From the NCBI GenBank assembly GCA_034509755.1, contig CM067559.1, positions 15,854,501 to 15,918,500 on the forward strand: a stretch of 64,000 nucleotides of DNA. The letters run 5' to 3'. This document shows positions 35,120 through 48,168 of this stretch, one piece after another (within the stretch, counting starts at the first letter, position 1; each line of letters starts with the position of its first letter). The position numbers and the translations under genes are program-made. The notes under the pieces are model-generated. The model worked only from the letters and a program-made list of their open reading frames with translations, had not been told where the DNA came from and did no database searches. This stretch comes from Anisodus tanguticus. Lineage: Eukaryota > Streptophyta > Magnoliopsida > Solanales > Solanaceae.

Positions 35120-35370
35120 GTTTCGTGACAAAAATCAGCCAGCAGGACCACTGCATGCTGGCCCAAATATTACCGATCCAGCCTCTGCTTCTCGGCCAGC
35201 AGGCCTACTGTCTGCTGGCCCAAATTTCGTCCACCCGAGTCCACTGTTTCGGCCAGCAAGCCTACTTCCTGCTGGCCTAGTTTTACCGTCACTGCCTTCT
35301 GCCACTGGGCCAACAGGACCATTACCTGTTGGTCCAGTTTTACCTGACCTAACACCTACCCAAAACACGT
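35120..35370 (+). repeat. Imperfect Gly/Pro-rich repeat in the copia 3 linker
   Basis: About four imperfect units of 60-66 bp containing GGCCAGCAGGNCTACTGNCT or similar encode PAGPLHAGPN-like blocks. They sit between integrase and RT, where copia 1 and 2 have unstructured Pro/Ser-rich linkers. Both strands stay open here. Confidence 0.7.
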
Positions 35371-35697
35371 CCCCTTCTATTGCGAGTCAAGAGTCTGTTA
35401 CTCGTAGCCAACGTGGTATTTTTAAATCTAAAAGACATTTTAATTTAAATTCTAATGTCAACAAATTACCCCTACCACGTAATCCTGTGTCTGCCCTTCA
35501 TGACCCGAATTGGAAATGGTTATGGATGATGAATATATTGCTCTTATTGAAAATAAGACGTGGGAGTTGGTGCCCCGTCCGCCTGGTGTCAATAGTATTC
35601 GTTCTATGTGGATTTTTACTCATAAAAAAATTCTGACGGTTCTTTTGAGAGGCATAAGGCTCATCTTGTAGGTGATAGTAAAACACAACAGGTTGGC

Positions 35698-37014
35698 ATG
35701 GATTGTGGAGAGACATTTAGTCTGGTGGTCAAACTGATAATCATTTGCACTGTGCTTAGTCTGGCTCTCTCGAAAGCATGGCCCATTCATCAGCTAAATG
35801 TGAAAAATGCTTTCTTACATGATCTTAAGGAGATAGTGTACATGCATCAACCCTTGAGTTTTAGGGACCCCAAGTATCCCCATCATGTTTGTTTGCTGAA
35901 AAAGTCTTTATATGGGCTTAAGCAGGCCCCACGGGCTTGGTATAAGAGGTTGGCAGATTATGTGTCTACTATTGGGTTTTCTCACAGCAGGTTTGATCAT
36001 TCTATGTTCATCTATCGTCATGGTACTTCTATGGCATACATTCTGTTATATGTGGATGATATAATATTGGTTGCCTTTTCTGATAAACTACGCAAGTCTA
36101 TCATGTCCCTTCTCAGTTCAGAATTTGCTATGAAAGACTTGCGGCCTTTGAGTTATTTTTTGGGTATAGTTGTCACTCATCATACATGTGGTCTATTTTT
36201 ATCACAGAAGAAGTATATGACTGAGATTATTGAGATAACTGGCATGTCATCTTGTAAGTCCTCTTCTACCCCGGTTGATAACAAACCGAAGTTGAGTGCT
36301 ACTTCTAGCATACCATATGAGGATCCCACCCACTATAGTAGTCTTGCAGGGGCTCTTCAGTATCTTACCTTCACGAGACCAGATATTACTTATGCAGTAC
36401 AATAGGTGTATTTATTTATGCATGATCCGCGGATTGAGCACATGCATGCACTTAAACATATTATACGATACATACAGGGCACACTTGATTATGAATTGCA
36501 TTTATATCCGTCCTCCTTCTATACTCTCGTGTCCTATACAAATGCTTATTGGGGTGGATGTCCATATACCAGAAGTTCGACCTCTGGTTATTGTATGTTT
36601 CTTGGTGATAACTTAGTCTCTTGGTCGGCAAAACGTCAGGCTACTTTATCACAATCCTGTGCGGAGGCCGAGTATCGAGGGGTAGCCAATGTAGTGTCTG
36701 AGTCATGTTGGCTATGTAATCTTCTGTTAGGGCTTCACTTTCCTATTCAGAAAGCTATCTTGGTCTATTGTGATAATGTTAGTGCAGTCTATCTCTCTGG
36801 GAATTCGGTCCAACATCAGCGCACTAAATATATCGAGATGGATATTCACTTTGTTCGCGAAAAGGTAGCTCGTGGACAAGTACGTATCTTACATGTCCCT
36901 TCAAGGTACCAAATTGCTGACATATTTACTAAGGGTCTTCCCTTGGTTCTATTTGAAGATTTTAGGGACAGTCTCAGCGTACGTCAACCGCCCGCTATGA
37001 TTGTGGAGGTGTGA
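35698..37014 (+). pseudogene. Reverse transcriptase and RNase H of copia 3
   Basis: 35698-36405 is RT (LNVKNAFLHDLKEIVYMHQP, SLYGLKQAPRAWYKRLADY, ILLYVDDIILV with intact YVDD). A single TAG at 36403-36405 interrupts the frame, and RNase H continues in register to 37014 (TRSSTSGYCMFLGDNLVSWS, AEAEYRGVANVV, VYCDNVSAVYLSGN, RTKYIEMDIHFVREKVA, IADIFTKGLP). The stop replaces the Gln that is conserved at this point in copia 1 (YDVQQ). One codon of the usual GDL motif is missing in FLHDLKE. Confidence 0.9.
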
Positions 37015-37240
37015 TAGACAGTGGTATACCGTGTGTATACAACACGGACCAAAAATATTTATTTACTATACTATGTTGTAGAATTCTTGTACAAGTGTAA
37101 TTATGGTATTAGTATTATAGTAGAAAAATGTATAAGTCTTATATTAGAAAAAATGTATATTTATTTTTCATATTTAGATATTGTACATTTGTATATATAC
37201 ATCTTCATTAATGAAAATAATCAAGATATTATTTCTTTCA
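37012..37240 (+). repeat. 3' LTR of copia 3
   Basis: 229 bp, roughly 90% identical to the 5' LTR by eye, so the insertion is not recent. Confidence 0.93.
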
Positions 37241-37245
37241 GATAT

Positions 37246-37616
37246 TTTGGGAAGTAAAACAAAATTGGAAAGAGTTTTTCTAGCGGATACATTTTGCTCC
37301 TTTCAAGTGTCTTACTACCATCACAATTTTGAGTTTTAATCTACGCTGTTAAAAGGGATAAAATGCTATTAATTACTCAAATGTCCATTTTTGAAGTCAT
37401 AGTATATTTTTTTCACTACAGTATAAAAGTTCTTTATACTAAAATACAATTTATAATATTTATTTTAGAAAAAGTATCATGAAAGATATTATAGTTATAT
37501 TATATAAGTTCAAATAAGTAAAAGATTTCTATAAAAAGTTTTAATTAATTTTAAAGTCTTAAATATTAAAAATTTCTACATAGGAATTAAAAAACAAGAA
37601 AATAATTAATAATCGA
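37246..37616. other. AT-rich flank of minisatellite array 1
   Basis: Starts with the array's downstream edge (AAAACAAAATTGGAAAGAGT), matching 53970-54120 downstream of array 2. No gene. Confidence 0.7.
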
Positions 37617-37896
37617 AAGAAATATATTGTTGTATTAGAAATGGTGAATATTACTGAACGTGTATTCAATATGTATGAAATACTGTCAAATTGGAATGAA
37701 ATATTATTATTCTTAGCAGCTCATTCTCTCACAAAAATTGAAATACAAATGTTCCTCTCCACTGTACATATATGTCTGCCTCTTCAAATTCCACAAATCA
37801 AGAATAATTCATCCCAAATGAACCCGAAAAAGACAATTCAAACCCACACTCGAAATTTCAATTTGAACCCCAAGTCTTGAAACCCCATAATCCCAC
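37617..37896 (+). pseudogene. F-box gene copy B, 5' region (part 1)
   Basis: Matches 21768-22010 and 54296-54840 (AACGTGTATTCAATATGTAT, AGCAGCTCATTCTCTCACAA, CCCCAAGTCTTGAAACCCCA). It ends at CCCAC, the target site of the gypsy element that separates it from part 2 at 48169. Confidence 0.8.
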
Positions 37897-40823
37897 TGTC
37901 ATGAGTCAAATTGCGGGTCACGATGGCACCTATATATATCCTCCAGGTAGGCGAATCATATCCCAACATTTAGAAGCTCTATCTATAAAGTCGAACATCA
38001 TACGTTCACTTCGTTTTTTGAAATCTGATAATGAGAAATCGTTATCTTCATCAAGTTAAATAAGTGGAGTTAAAATAGAAATAAATTGCAAGTTTAAAAT
38101 ACTTATTATTATAAAAAAGATCAAACCGCCCCAATGAATCTAGTCAAGGGTAAAAGAGCACTAAACACAATTAGAAAAATATAAGTCTGGAAATGCCCGA
38201 AGGCTACATACTGTCTGTCGAATACAAATATAGAAGTAACTAAAAGAGGGTCCTCCAGGGGCCACAGATGATCAAGTAGCTCACCCTGAATGACCGAAAG
38301 ATGTCACCCTCTCGTATCAAGCATTGAGCCTAGAACTGGATCATGGATCAAACTATGCAGTCAACAAAAGTGTAGCAAGAGTAGTATCATTACAACACTA
38401 GTACTGATAGGTATCATAGGCCGACTAAGATTAGATAACGCAATAGCTGCAGAAAATCAACAAGTAGCATATAGAGCAAACGGGTAAGATCACATATCAA
38501 TACCAAGCCAATATAATAATTTTAGAATCACTAACAAATATAGTTCACAGGCAGAACAATTTAGAATGTAATAATGGATACATGCAATGCAAATGGCCAT
38601 CTCTCTCTCCAATCCTCTACACACATGCTAAGGGTAATGCTTCAAAGCCATGATCCATGAGCGACCCGCGAAGTCCTTGCACCTTTCATTCCGGCAATGA
38701 CCTCGATGGCAAACACTCTCTCAATTTCGGCAAGAGACCTCGGGCATTGAGTACTCAATCATTGCCGGCAAGAGACCTCGGGAAACGTACAACTAATTCC
38801 GCTATGGTAAAGACCTCAGATCACATACTCTCATATCTCTTTTACGCTTTCCGACAAAGACCTCGGAGGCTACACTCTCTCACTTATCATCATCAGTACC
38901 AACCACAATTCATATCAAGTAACATATGAAATGAGAATGTATGCATAATATCAATTCCAACAATAAATCATAATCGAGATCTCATCCTTGCATGAACACC
39001 AAAACATATCACAATTTAAGCCTTTATGTTATCCTTCCTTTCTGATGATAAGTGGTATAATCAAGAGATATTATTTGTAAATATAAGCCATGTCATAACA
39101 AACAAGGCGATAAGACCACATAAAAAACACTCAGAGTATCTCAGTCACTCCCCTCACCATCATGACCATATCAGAGTAATAAGTGAAACATGGCATGCAT
39201 GCTATCAATATCTCCAATATCACCATTAATCAACAAGTACAAGTCATATTACTATTCACATTTCAGTAAATTAGTATTACTCTTTCTTTTTAAGAGATGA
39301 GCGAGCTAATAAGTGAAAGAGAAACAGACAAGCAATAATCACAGATTATAACACATATGAAAACATGTCCACGTAAACAACAACCATACTAAACCAGTAG
39401 AATTTACCACCACCTTCCTACCAGAGAGTCTATCATATTGTCCTTATCAATTTCTAAGACATATATACGATTCTCTAATCAAATTCTAACTCAAGTAAGC
39501 CGTAACCTACCTCGATGTCGAGCGGGCGCCACGAACTATCCGACTTACACCTTTCCTTTCCGGCTTTCTAGAAAATAATCAAAATCAACTCAAATAAGGA
39601 AAATGTGTCAAAATACAATTCCATAGACATTCACATTGCTATAAGAAATTCAGTTCCAAAATTTATCCGAAAAGTCAGTTACGAGCCTCAGGGGAAAAAC
39701 AGTAATTCGCCAATAATTTTAAAACATTATTATCTGAATAATATTCTACGCGGTTATACGAGTCCAATGACACCAATATTGATATATTTATATTTCAAAC
39801 TCGGCGCCACCAAAACAATGAACTAAGGCCCACATGGTGAATTTGAAATTTTATTTCAGAAAAACATTGTCCATAATATCAGGATGCTTTATTTCAAATT
39901 TTAGCCAAAATCATCCATGAATCCACCTTCGAATCTAAGAATTACTAAAATTCTAACAAACCCAAATTTTCATCCTAAATCATGATTTCTACCAAGAAAT
40001 CTCATCATAATCAAAGGTATAATGGCATAAGGATGATTATAAGCTTATCCACTTGAAGTTCCTTGCAAAATCCACATCTATCGAGCTCCCAAAGTCCAAA
40101 ACTAGAGTTTTGGGAGCTGAAACGTAAAATGGGTTTTTTAATCTGCCATTCCCATATTAACCCATCACGAACGATAGAAGTCTGTCGCGAACACGATGGC
40201 CAGCTGGCCAGGACCCATCACGATCACGATGGCCATTGGTCAGCTGCCTCATGAACGCAGCCCAGCCCCCCGCGAACGTGATGGCTAACCAGAAACTGAA
40301 ACACCAAATTTTTTGGTGTTTCTCAAACCAGGAATTGACACCCGAAACTCATCTGAGACCTCTCGGACACAAACCATATATGCATTATAATCATAAAATA
40401 CATTCTAGACCTGCTCGCACATTCAGAACACCAATACGACAACATTTAGAGATATTCTTCCTCAAAAATTCTAAAATTTTCTCAACTTTCAAGTTTATAC
40501 AATTTACATTCCAAAACACAAACGGACACCTCGGGAACCGAACCAAAAGCTCAATGAAGTCATAAACGACTTTCCAGACCTCGTGGAATCGATGAAAACA
40601 GTTTCAGACACGTTTATCCAAAAGGTCAACTTTGAGTCAAACTGACTCATTTCCAATTTTCAAGATTTTACAACTTAGCATTTTTCTTTTCGAAACGGGC
40701 CCGATTACATTGGGAAATGTGCCACACCTCCCAAAACTTATAATTTCTAATTTTAAGACATAATAAAGGTGATTTTTGGGGTTATAATCCGTAAAGTAAT
40801 AAATGACCAAACGGGTCGATACA
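37897..40823 (-). repeat. 3' LTR of gypsy element 2
   Basis: 2.93 kb, plus-strand TG (37897) to CA (40823, GTCGATACA). It contains the GGCAAGAGACCTCGGG tandem motif near 38720-38790. Confidence 0.88.
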
Positions 40824-40829
40824 TCATAT

Positions 40830-41910
40830 ACCAATCAAACACTCGCCCCGAGCGACTAAATAGAAAATGAAAAGAAGGAGTACCTGAACTGTCGAACAAC
40901 TGAGGATATCTACACCGTATATCTGCCATCGATCTCCCATGTAGCCTCCTCAATCGGATGATGCTTCCACTGCAACGTAACTGAAGCAATATCTTTAGAT
41001 CTTAACTTTCTCACCTATCTTTCCAAAATGGCCACAAGTTCTTCCTCAAACGCTAGATTCTGATCAAGAAGCACCGAGTCCCACTGGATAATGTAGGACC
41101 CATATGAATGATATTTTTTAACATAGATACATGGAACACCAGATGTACACCTGATAAATCCGGAGGCAATGCTAACTCATAGGCTACCTCCCCAACACGA
41201 CGAAGGATCTCAAACGGTCCGATGTACCTCGGACTCAACTTGCCTTTCTTTCAAAACCTCATCACACCCTTTATGGGTGATACTTTCAATAAAACCCGCT
41301 CACCTACAATGAACTCTATATCGCGAACTCTTCGATCTGCGTATTCCTTTTGTCTACTCTGAGCCGCCAAGAGTTTTTACTAGATCAACTTCACTTTATT
41401 TAAGGAATCTCTTAGTAAGTCCGTACCCCAAGGCCTTACTTCAAAGACATCAAACCAACCAATCAGAAACCGATATCTCCTACCATACAAAGCTTCAAAC
41501 GGAGCCATTTCGATACTGGAGTGATAGCTATTATTGTGAGCAAATTTCGTTAAAGGTAAAAATTGGTCTCAATGGCCACCAAAATCAATTATACATGCCT
41601 GCAACATATCCTCTAGAACCTGAATGGTCCGCTCAGACTGGCCATCCATCTGCGGGTGAAATGATGTACTGAGATTTAGTTGAGCCCCCAGTATTCTTAT
41701 GCAAAATTCTCTAAAAATTAGATGTGAACTGGGTACATATGTATGAAATAATAGAAATGGACACTCCATGCAACCGCATTATCTCCCGAATGTAAATCTT
41801 TGCCAATTTCTCTAAGTTATAGGAAATTTAGTCAACCTGTCTAATAATGACCCTAATAGTATCAAATATTTCCAAAGTTTGTGGTAATCCTACCACAAGT
41901 CCATAGCAAT
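40830..41910 (-). pseudogene. Integrase C-terminus and chromodomain-like region of gypsy element 2
   Basis: 41769-41569 has LNLSTSFHPQMDGQSERTIQ and LEDMLQACIIDFGGH (integrase core). 41238-41053 reads MSPRYIGPFEILRRVGEVAY and HLVFHVSMLK, the conserved integrase C-terminal (GPF/Y) module. The segment 40989-40830 gives VQWKHHPIEEATWEI-like residues across shifted frames and RYPQLFDSSGTPSFHFLF, resembling the C-terminal chromodomain that targets chromoviruses to heterochromatin. All is frameshifted. Confidence 0.78.
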
Positions 41911-42150
41911 TTGCTTGTTCACATAATCCACCAAATCTTCCTTTCAACTTAGCTCAATGGTATGAATTTCCCACACTTGATCTAGCTCCACTTGAAACAC
42001 TTGTTATTGATTATAACAATAACTTTGAACGCAGTTCATTGATTCCACAATTATCGTCTAGTCGCCACAATCTCTAGTTGAAGCTACAACCTATTATCAA
42101 ACATACACCCGTAAAGTACCATAATGACTATTGGTAGTATTCAGGGGTTA

Positions 42151-45100
42151 TGTATTCATTATCGAGGCATGCGGGCACCTACCTTTTCCCACCTCAATAG
42201 GCAAACCCTTTTCTTAATCAATAATTCAACACAATAAAGTAAATAAAGCGAAATAAATAGAAGTCTAATTCATATTCTAAATATCAAGTGCGGGATACAA
42301 CAACTACCCAAGGGATCTGGTCTGAATAGTACAAGAGCTTCTAAGTATACAACTGGAATAAAAGATAAACTACAACCTGAATACAACTTCTGTTCAGAAT
42401 GAAAGTTAAACAGAAAATCTAGATGAACTCCACGAGACCCTTGAAGGCTAATCTAACCTCGCTGAAGTTCGTGCAACAACTCTACACCCCAAAAGGGTAT
42501 AGCAAGAGTAGTATCAGTACAAACAATATGTATTGGTAGATATCATAGGCCGACAACAGTTAGCTAAGATATATAAAAGAAAAAACTGAAGAATAGACAT
42601 GCTCGCAATCAAGTACAAGTAATATCACAGTCCAAAAATAATCAGCCCAAGTAAAGAGAATCTAGTTAGAATCCAAGAGATACAAAAATGAAGTAATGAC
42701 TAAGCACACCCATGTAAGACTTGTAGTAATGGGAATTACACTAGATCTTAGTAGTCTATAGTCATTTCCTAAGAGGAATCTCTGATCCTCGAATCCATCA
42801 AGTGTCTAGGTAAGAGGCAAATAAACATACTACATCGCAAATAAATCAACAACCAGAATCAGAGATATGAGTGGATGTAATATGAATGTATATGCGATGC
42901 AATACAATGCACTGGCCAACTGTCTCATATCGTACATACATACCCCATATGGAATATCTCCCATACTCTCGGCAGTCATGACCCATAGGGGACCCGCGAC
43001 GTCCATGTACTATCCACTTCGTATCGCAAAGCATAGAGATGACTCTTCCACCAAACCCTACATACATGCTATGGACAAAATATCTCATCATCTCGTAATC
43101 ATGACCCATAGGGGACCCGTGATGTTCATGTACCAGTCGCTCCGTATCACACAACCTAGAGACGACTCTCCTATCGAATACCCCATTAGTTATTCTGTAT
43201 CACACAACATAGAATGGCTACGCAATCAATATGTCATACGAATCAATGTTGTTTCATTCTCACTTATCACCATCACTCCAAGCACATATAATATCGATGT
43301 ATCACAGAATCACCATCACACCAATCACATGTTATGTCAATGTGTCATAGAAATGAGGATGAATGCATGTATGAGTGTCAAATTCAACACTAAATCATGA
43401 GATTAATAATATGACATCATTCGTAAATCTACTACCAATATGAACTCATTCCCAAATTTGTACACTACCACGTCTGAAATACTTTCCCTTCGGACCACAT
43501 AGGTAACGATAATTATATATGCAAGAGGAGTCATACAAAATAAGCACTTAGCTAACACCATACTCGGAAGCCTCGGAAGTTTCACTTTCCACTCTTATCC
43601 TTATCAATGTCATATAACAGTTCACCACCAGGTGTCATGTAGAATGTGTATGAATGATATGCATATATCAATCTAAAGTGTAAATCAAAAGCAAATCCCA
43701 ACCGTGCCACACATGGACACATAACACAATATCAGTATCAAGTCAAGTCTGTTTCTATATCCATGATAATACCAAGATGAATGATATACAAATATATCAC
43801 AAGTATGGTATGACAACTACGTACAAGTCCAGCAATAAAAAAGAGGCAACAATTCACAAAAAGTCAACAGTATACAACCTAAGTAACCATCCCAACTTCA
43901 TACCCGAAGGCTTACATGCTTTCTTCAACAATATCTAACTATACATAGGCTTCGCTAACCGAAGTATAACCAGAAGGTAAGACATAACCTACCTAGAGTA
44001 CCGAGCGGGAGTCGCACAATCACACTTGCGCTTTGCCCTTCCACGGATCACGATCGTACTCGAAGTCTAAGTTAGAATAAGGAATTCACAACACCCATAT
44101 CATTACACTAGTCCTTTGTATCCAAATCGAATAGGGAAGAAGGGGGAAACATGCATTATAGGTGTAATATGGTCATTGAAAGGTGAGCTATGAACTTAAA
44201 CACACTAGAAGTCCAATCCTACTAACCAATTGCTAAATCAACTCACCATCAGGCTAATTTCATCTTATAAGCAAAACCCCCAAATTTGGGTATGAACAAT
44301 AATTTCCAACATTCAAATTTATCAACATTAATGGAAGATTTAAGCTTAACAAGTACTGAATAAAGATTCACCATGCTTAGTTTAACAAAACCCACTAATT
44401 AATTCTCAATTTTAAGCTTAACAAATCAACAAGCCCTAATTTGGTTGAACTCTTATTCCCCAATTCGATTCTAGGTCATGACCACCATTTAACCAACATA
44501 ATGAAGCTAAGTAAAGGTAATACAAGGTTAAGAAAGGTTATCTCAAGAAGAAATCACTTATGGATGTTTGGAATCTCCCTAATGGTGCTTTGGAAGTGTA
44601 TTTTTGAAATAAGGGAAGATAGGGTTTTAATGACACTTAAAAAAACAATCTGGAATCCTATTGTCAGTTGCAGCGGACACAGTCCTGCTGCCAGTGGACG
44701 CGCGCCGCGAACCTTCTCCGCGCCTGCGGTCGTTTACAAAAAGTCAAAAAGCTTACTGCATCAGATCGTCGTTCGTTGCGGCGGATTCCATCTGCTGGGG
44801 TGCACTGTAGCTCGCCCTAGCGAGTACACTAGCAACCAGAAAAAAATCAAGTCTTATGCAATTTCAACCCGAAATATGATAATCACCCGAGACCTCCTCG
44901 ATACAAACTAGATATGTATACATATGTAAAAATACTCTACGGATTCACTCGTGGCCTCAGAATTCCCATTGGGATTCTAATTCTATGAGTCAACCCCCAA
45001 TGAACTAAACTAACTCACGAATTAACAGCCAAAAATACTCCCAAGGGCCTCAGGAACCGAACCAACTACCCCACCAAGTCATAAATGACCCTCCGGACCT

Positions 45101-45280
45101 CACAGAATTGACAGAATTCCAAAAAAGATCAGTTTACACAAAATTCAACTATTGGTCAACACTTTCACTCCTTAAGGTTCAAATTTCTCACTACTATGAG
45201 AATCGTCCGATAACTTCGGAAATCAAGTCAATAGGGGTAAAATAGTCAAAAAGCACATAACAACGGAACATATCATTACA
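42151..45280 (-). repeat. Nested solo-LTR-like block inside gypsy element 2
   Basis: This 3.1-kb block looks like a diverged Tekay-type LTR: GCGGGCACCTACCTTTTCCC at its left, TATCATAGGCCGACAACAGT inside and TATCATTACA at its right end. Similar stations occur in the LTRs of gypsy 1 and 2. It has no recognisable coding sequence. The left boundary is approximate, and I see no matching target duplication (GGTTA left, CACGA right), so it could be a recombination product rather than a clean solo LTR. Confidence 0.6.
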
Positions 45281-45454
45281 CACGAAAAGAATGTACCAGA
45301 TACCAATCGGAATGAACTAGCATGAAAAGAACGAAAGAAATAAAGTATTTCTTAAATGTCCTATAGCCTCTCGAAGATGGGCACATACGTCTATGTACCA
45401 ATTTGTGAGACACTACTACACATTGCACTTGTACTCATTAGACCGGTAACCTAG

Positions 45455-45467
45455 GGCTTTGATACCA
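45455..45467 (-). promoter_or_regulatory. Primer-binding site of gypsy element 2
   Basis: Minus strand TGGTATCAAAGCC, next to the 5' LTR. The leader 45281-45454 matches the leader of gypsy 1 at 11180-11320 (AATGTCCTATAGCCTCTCGA). Confidence 0.8.
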
Positions 45468-45469
45468 AT

Positions 45470-48168
45470 TTTTCACGATCCAAATTGCGGGTCATGCTGG
45501 CACCTACACATTCCCCCCAGGTAGGTGAACCATATCCCAACATTTAGAATTATCAAGTTAAATAAGCGGAATTAAAATAGAAATAAATTGCAAGTTTTAA
45601 ATACTCATTATAATAAGAAAGATCAAACCACCCCAAAGGATTTAGTCAAGGGTGCAAGAGCACTAAACACAATCAGAAAAATATAAGTTTGGAAATGCCT
45701 GAAGGCTACATATTGTCTGTCGAATACAAATACATAAGTAACTAAATGAGGGCCTTCCAGGGGCCGCGGATAACTAAGTAGATCATCCTGAATGACCAAA
45801 AGATGTACCCTCGCATATCAAGCACTGAGCCTAGAACTGGATCATGGATCAAACTATGCACTTAACAAAAGTGCAGCAAGAGTAGTATCATTACAACACT
45901 AGTACTAGTAGGTATCATAAGCTGACTAAGATTAGATAACGCAATAGCTGCAGAAAATCAACAAGTAGCATATAGAGCAAACAGGTAAGATCACATATCA
46001 ATACCAAGCCAATATAATAATTTTAGAATCACCAACAAATATAGTTCACAGGCAGAACAATTTAGAATGTAATAATGGATACATGCAATGCAAATGGCCA
46101 TCTCTCTCTCCAATCCTCTACACACATGCTAAGGACAATGCCTCAAAGCCATGATCCATGGGTGACCCGTGAAGTCCTTGTACCTTTCGTTCAGGCAATG
46201 ACCTCGGCGACAAACACTCTCTCAATTCCGGCAAGAGACCTCGGGCATCTAGTACACAATCATTTCCGGCAAGAGACCTCGGGAAACGACAATTATTTTT
46301 CTCGGGTAAAGACCTCAGATCACAGACTCTCACATCTCTTTTACGCTCTCTGGCAAAGACCTCGAAGGCTAGACTATCACTTATCATCATCAGTACCAAC
46401 CACAGTTCATATCAAGTAACATATGAAATGAGAATGTATGCATAATATCAATGTCAACAATAAATCTAATCGAGGTCTCATCCTTTCCTGAACACCAGAA
46501 CATATCACAATTTAAGTCATTTATGTTATCCTTCCTTTCTGATGATAAGTGGTATAATCAAGAGAGATGATATGCAAATATAAACCATGTCATAACAAAC
46601 AAGGAGATAAGCCCACATAAAAAACACTCAGAGTATCTCAGTCACTCTCCTCACCATCATAACCATATCATAGTAATAAGTGAAACATGCCATGTATGCT
46701 ATCAATATCTCTAGTATCACCAATTAATTAACCAACAAGTACAAGTCATATTACTATTCAAATTTCAGTAAATCAGTTTTACTCTTTCTTTTACCACAAC
46801 ATCCCTACCCGAGAGTCTATCATACTGTCCATATCAATTTCTATGACATATATATGATTCTCTAATCAAAGTCTAACTCAAGTAAGTCGTAACCTACCTC
46901 GATGTCGAGCGGGCACTACGAACAATTCGGCTTGCACATTTCCTATCCGAATTTCCTCCGAATTATCAAAATCTACTCAATTATGGAAAATGCATCAAAA
47001 TACGATTCCATAGACATCCATATTTCTATAAAAAATTTGATTTCAAAATTTATCCAAAAAGTTAGTTCCGAGCCTCGGGGAAAAATAGTAATTCATCAAT
47101 AATTTCAAAATATTATTATCTGAATAATATTCTACACATGATTATACTAGTCCAATGACACCCATATTGATATATTTATTTTTCAGACTCAAACTCGCCA
47201 CTGGAACAGTGAACTAGGGCCCACATTGCGAATCTGAAATTTTATTTCAGAAAAATATTGCCCATAATATGAGGATGCTATATTCCATATTTTAGAAAAT
47301 ATCATCCATGAATCGACATTCGAATCTAAGAATTACTAAAATTCGAACAAACCCAAATTTTCATCCTAAATCATGATTTCTACCAAAAAATCTCAACATA
47401 ATCGAAGGTATAACGACATAAGGATGATTAGAAGCTTACCCACTTGAAGTTCCTTGCAAAATCCGCCAAAATCCACCTCTACCGAGATCCCAAAGTCCAA
47501 AAATGGAGTTTTGGCAGCTGGAATACGAAATGGGTGTTTTAATTTGCCAGCCCCATATTAACCCATGGCGAACGCGAGAGGTCCATCGCGAATGCGATGG
47601 CCAGCTGCCCAGGACCTAATGCTAATGTGATGGCCACCTCATGAACGCGATGGCCACTGGTCAGCTGCCTCGTGAACGCGACCCAACCCCTGCGAACGTG
47701 ATGGCAAACCGAATATGAAATACCAACTCGGAATTGACACCCGAAACTCATTCAAGACCTCCCAGACACAAACCAAATATGCATTCTTATCATAAAACAC
47801 ATTTTGGACCTGCTCGCACATTCAGAACACCTATACGACAATGTTTAGAAATATTTTTCCTCAAAAATTCCATAATTTTCTCAACTTTCAAGTTTATGCA
47901 ATTTATGTTCCAAAACCCAAACGGACACCTCGGGAACCGAACCAAAAGCTCAACTAAGTCCTAAACGATGTTCCGAACCTTGTGAAATTGACGAAACACA
48001 GTTTCGAATACGTTTACCCAAAAGTCAACTTTGAGTCAAATTAACTCGTTTTCTATTTTCAAGATTTTACACTGCCCGAAACTTATAATTTCTAATTTTA
48101 AGCCATAATAAAGGTGATTTTCGGGGTTAAAATCCGTAAAGTAATAAATAATCAAACGGGTCGTTACA
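45470..48168 (-). repeat. 5' LTR of gypsy element 2
   Basis: About 2.70 kb, collinear with 37897-40823 with several indels. The start TG is altered to TT, and the end is CGTTACA. Confidence 0.86.

Larger units (their letters stand above)
32250..37240 (+). mobile_element. Copia LTR retrotransposon 3, nearly complete, perfect TSD
   Basis: LTRs 32250-32477 (228 bp) and 37012-37240 (229 bp), both TGATAGACAG...TTTCA, with flanking GATAT on both sides (32245-32249 and 37241-37245). TGGTATCAGC follows the 5' LTR and GTGGAGGTG precedes the 3' LTR. The order gag, protease, integrase, RT, RNase H is plus-strand copia. It is related to copia 1 and 2 but diverged. Stops in gag and at the RT/RNase H junction, plus frameshifts in the middle, inactivate it. 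Confidence 0.95.
37897..48168 (-). mobile_element. Gypsy-type LTR retrotransposon 2 (Tekay-like), perfect TSD, with inner LTR
   Basis: The outer ends TGTCATGAG (37897) and CGTTACA (48168) are flanked by CCCAC on both sides (37892-37896 and 48169-48173). Left LTR 37897-40823 and right LTR about 45470-48168 are strongly similar. The PBS (minus TGGTATCAAAGCC, 45467-45455) borders the right LTR, so the element is minus-strand. Only integrase and chromodomain-like sequence (40830-41900) remains of the coding part. Gag to RNase H is replaced by another LTR-like block (42151-45280). Confidence 0.9.

Noticed and set aside
42867..43400. 177-codon open frame
   Set aside because: Inside the LTR-like block of gypsy 2, with repeated ATGACCCATAGGGGACCCG units and no domain.
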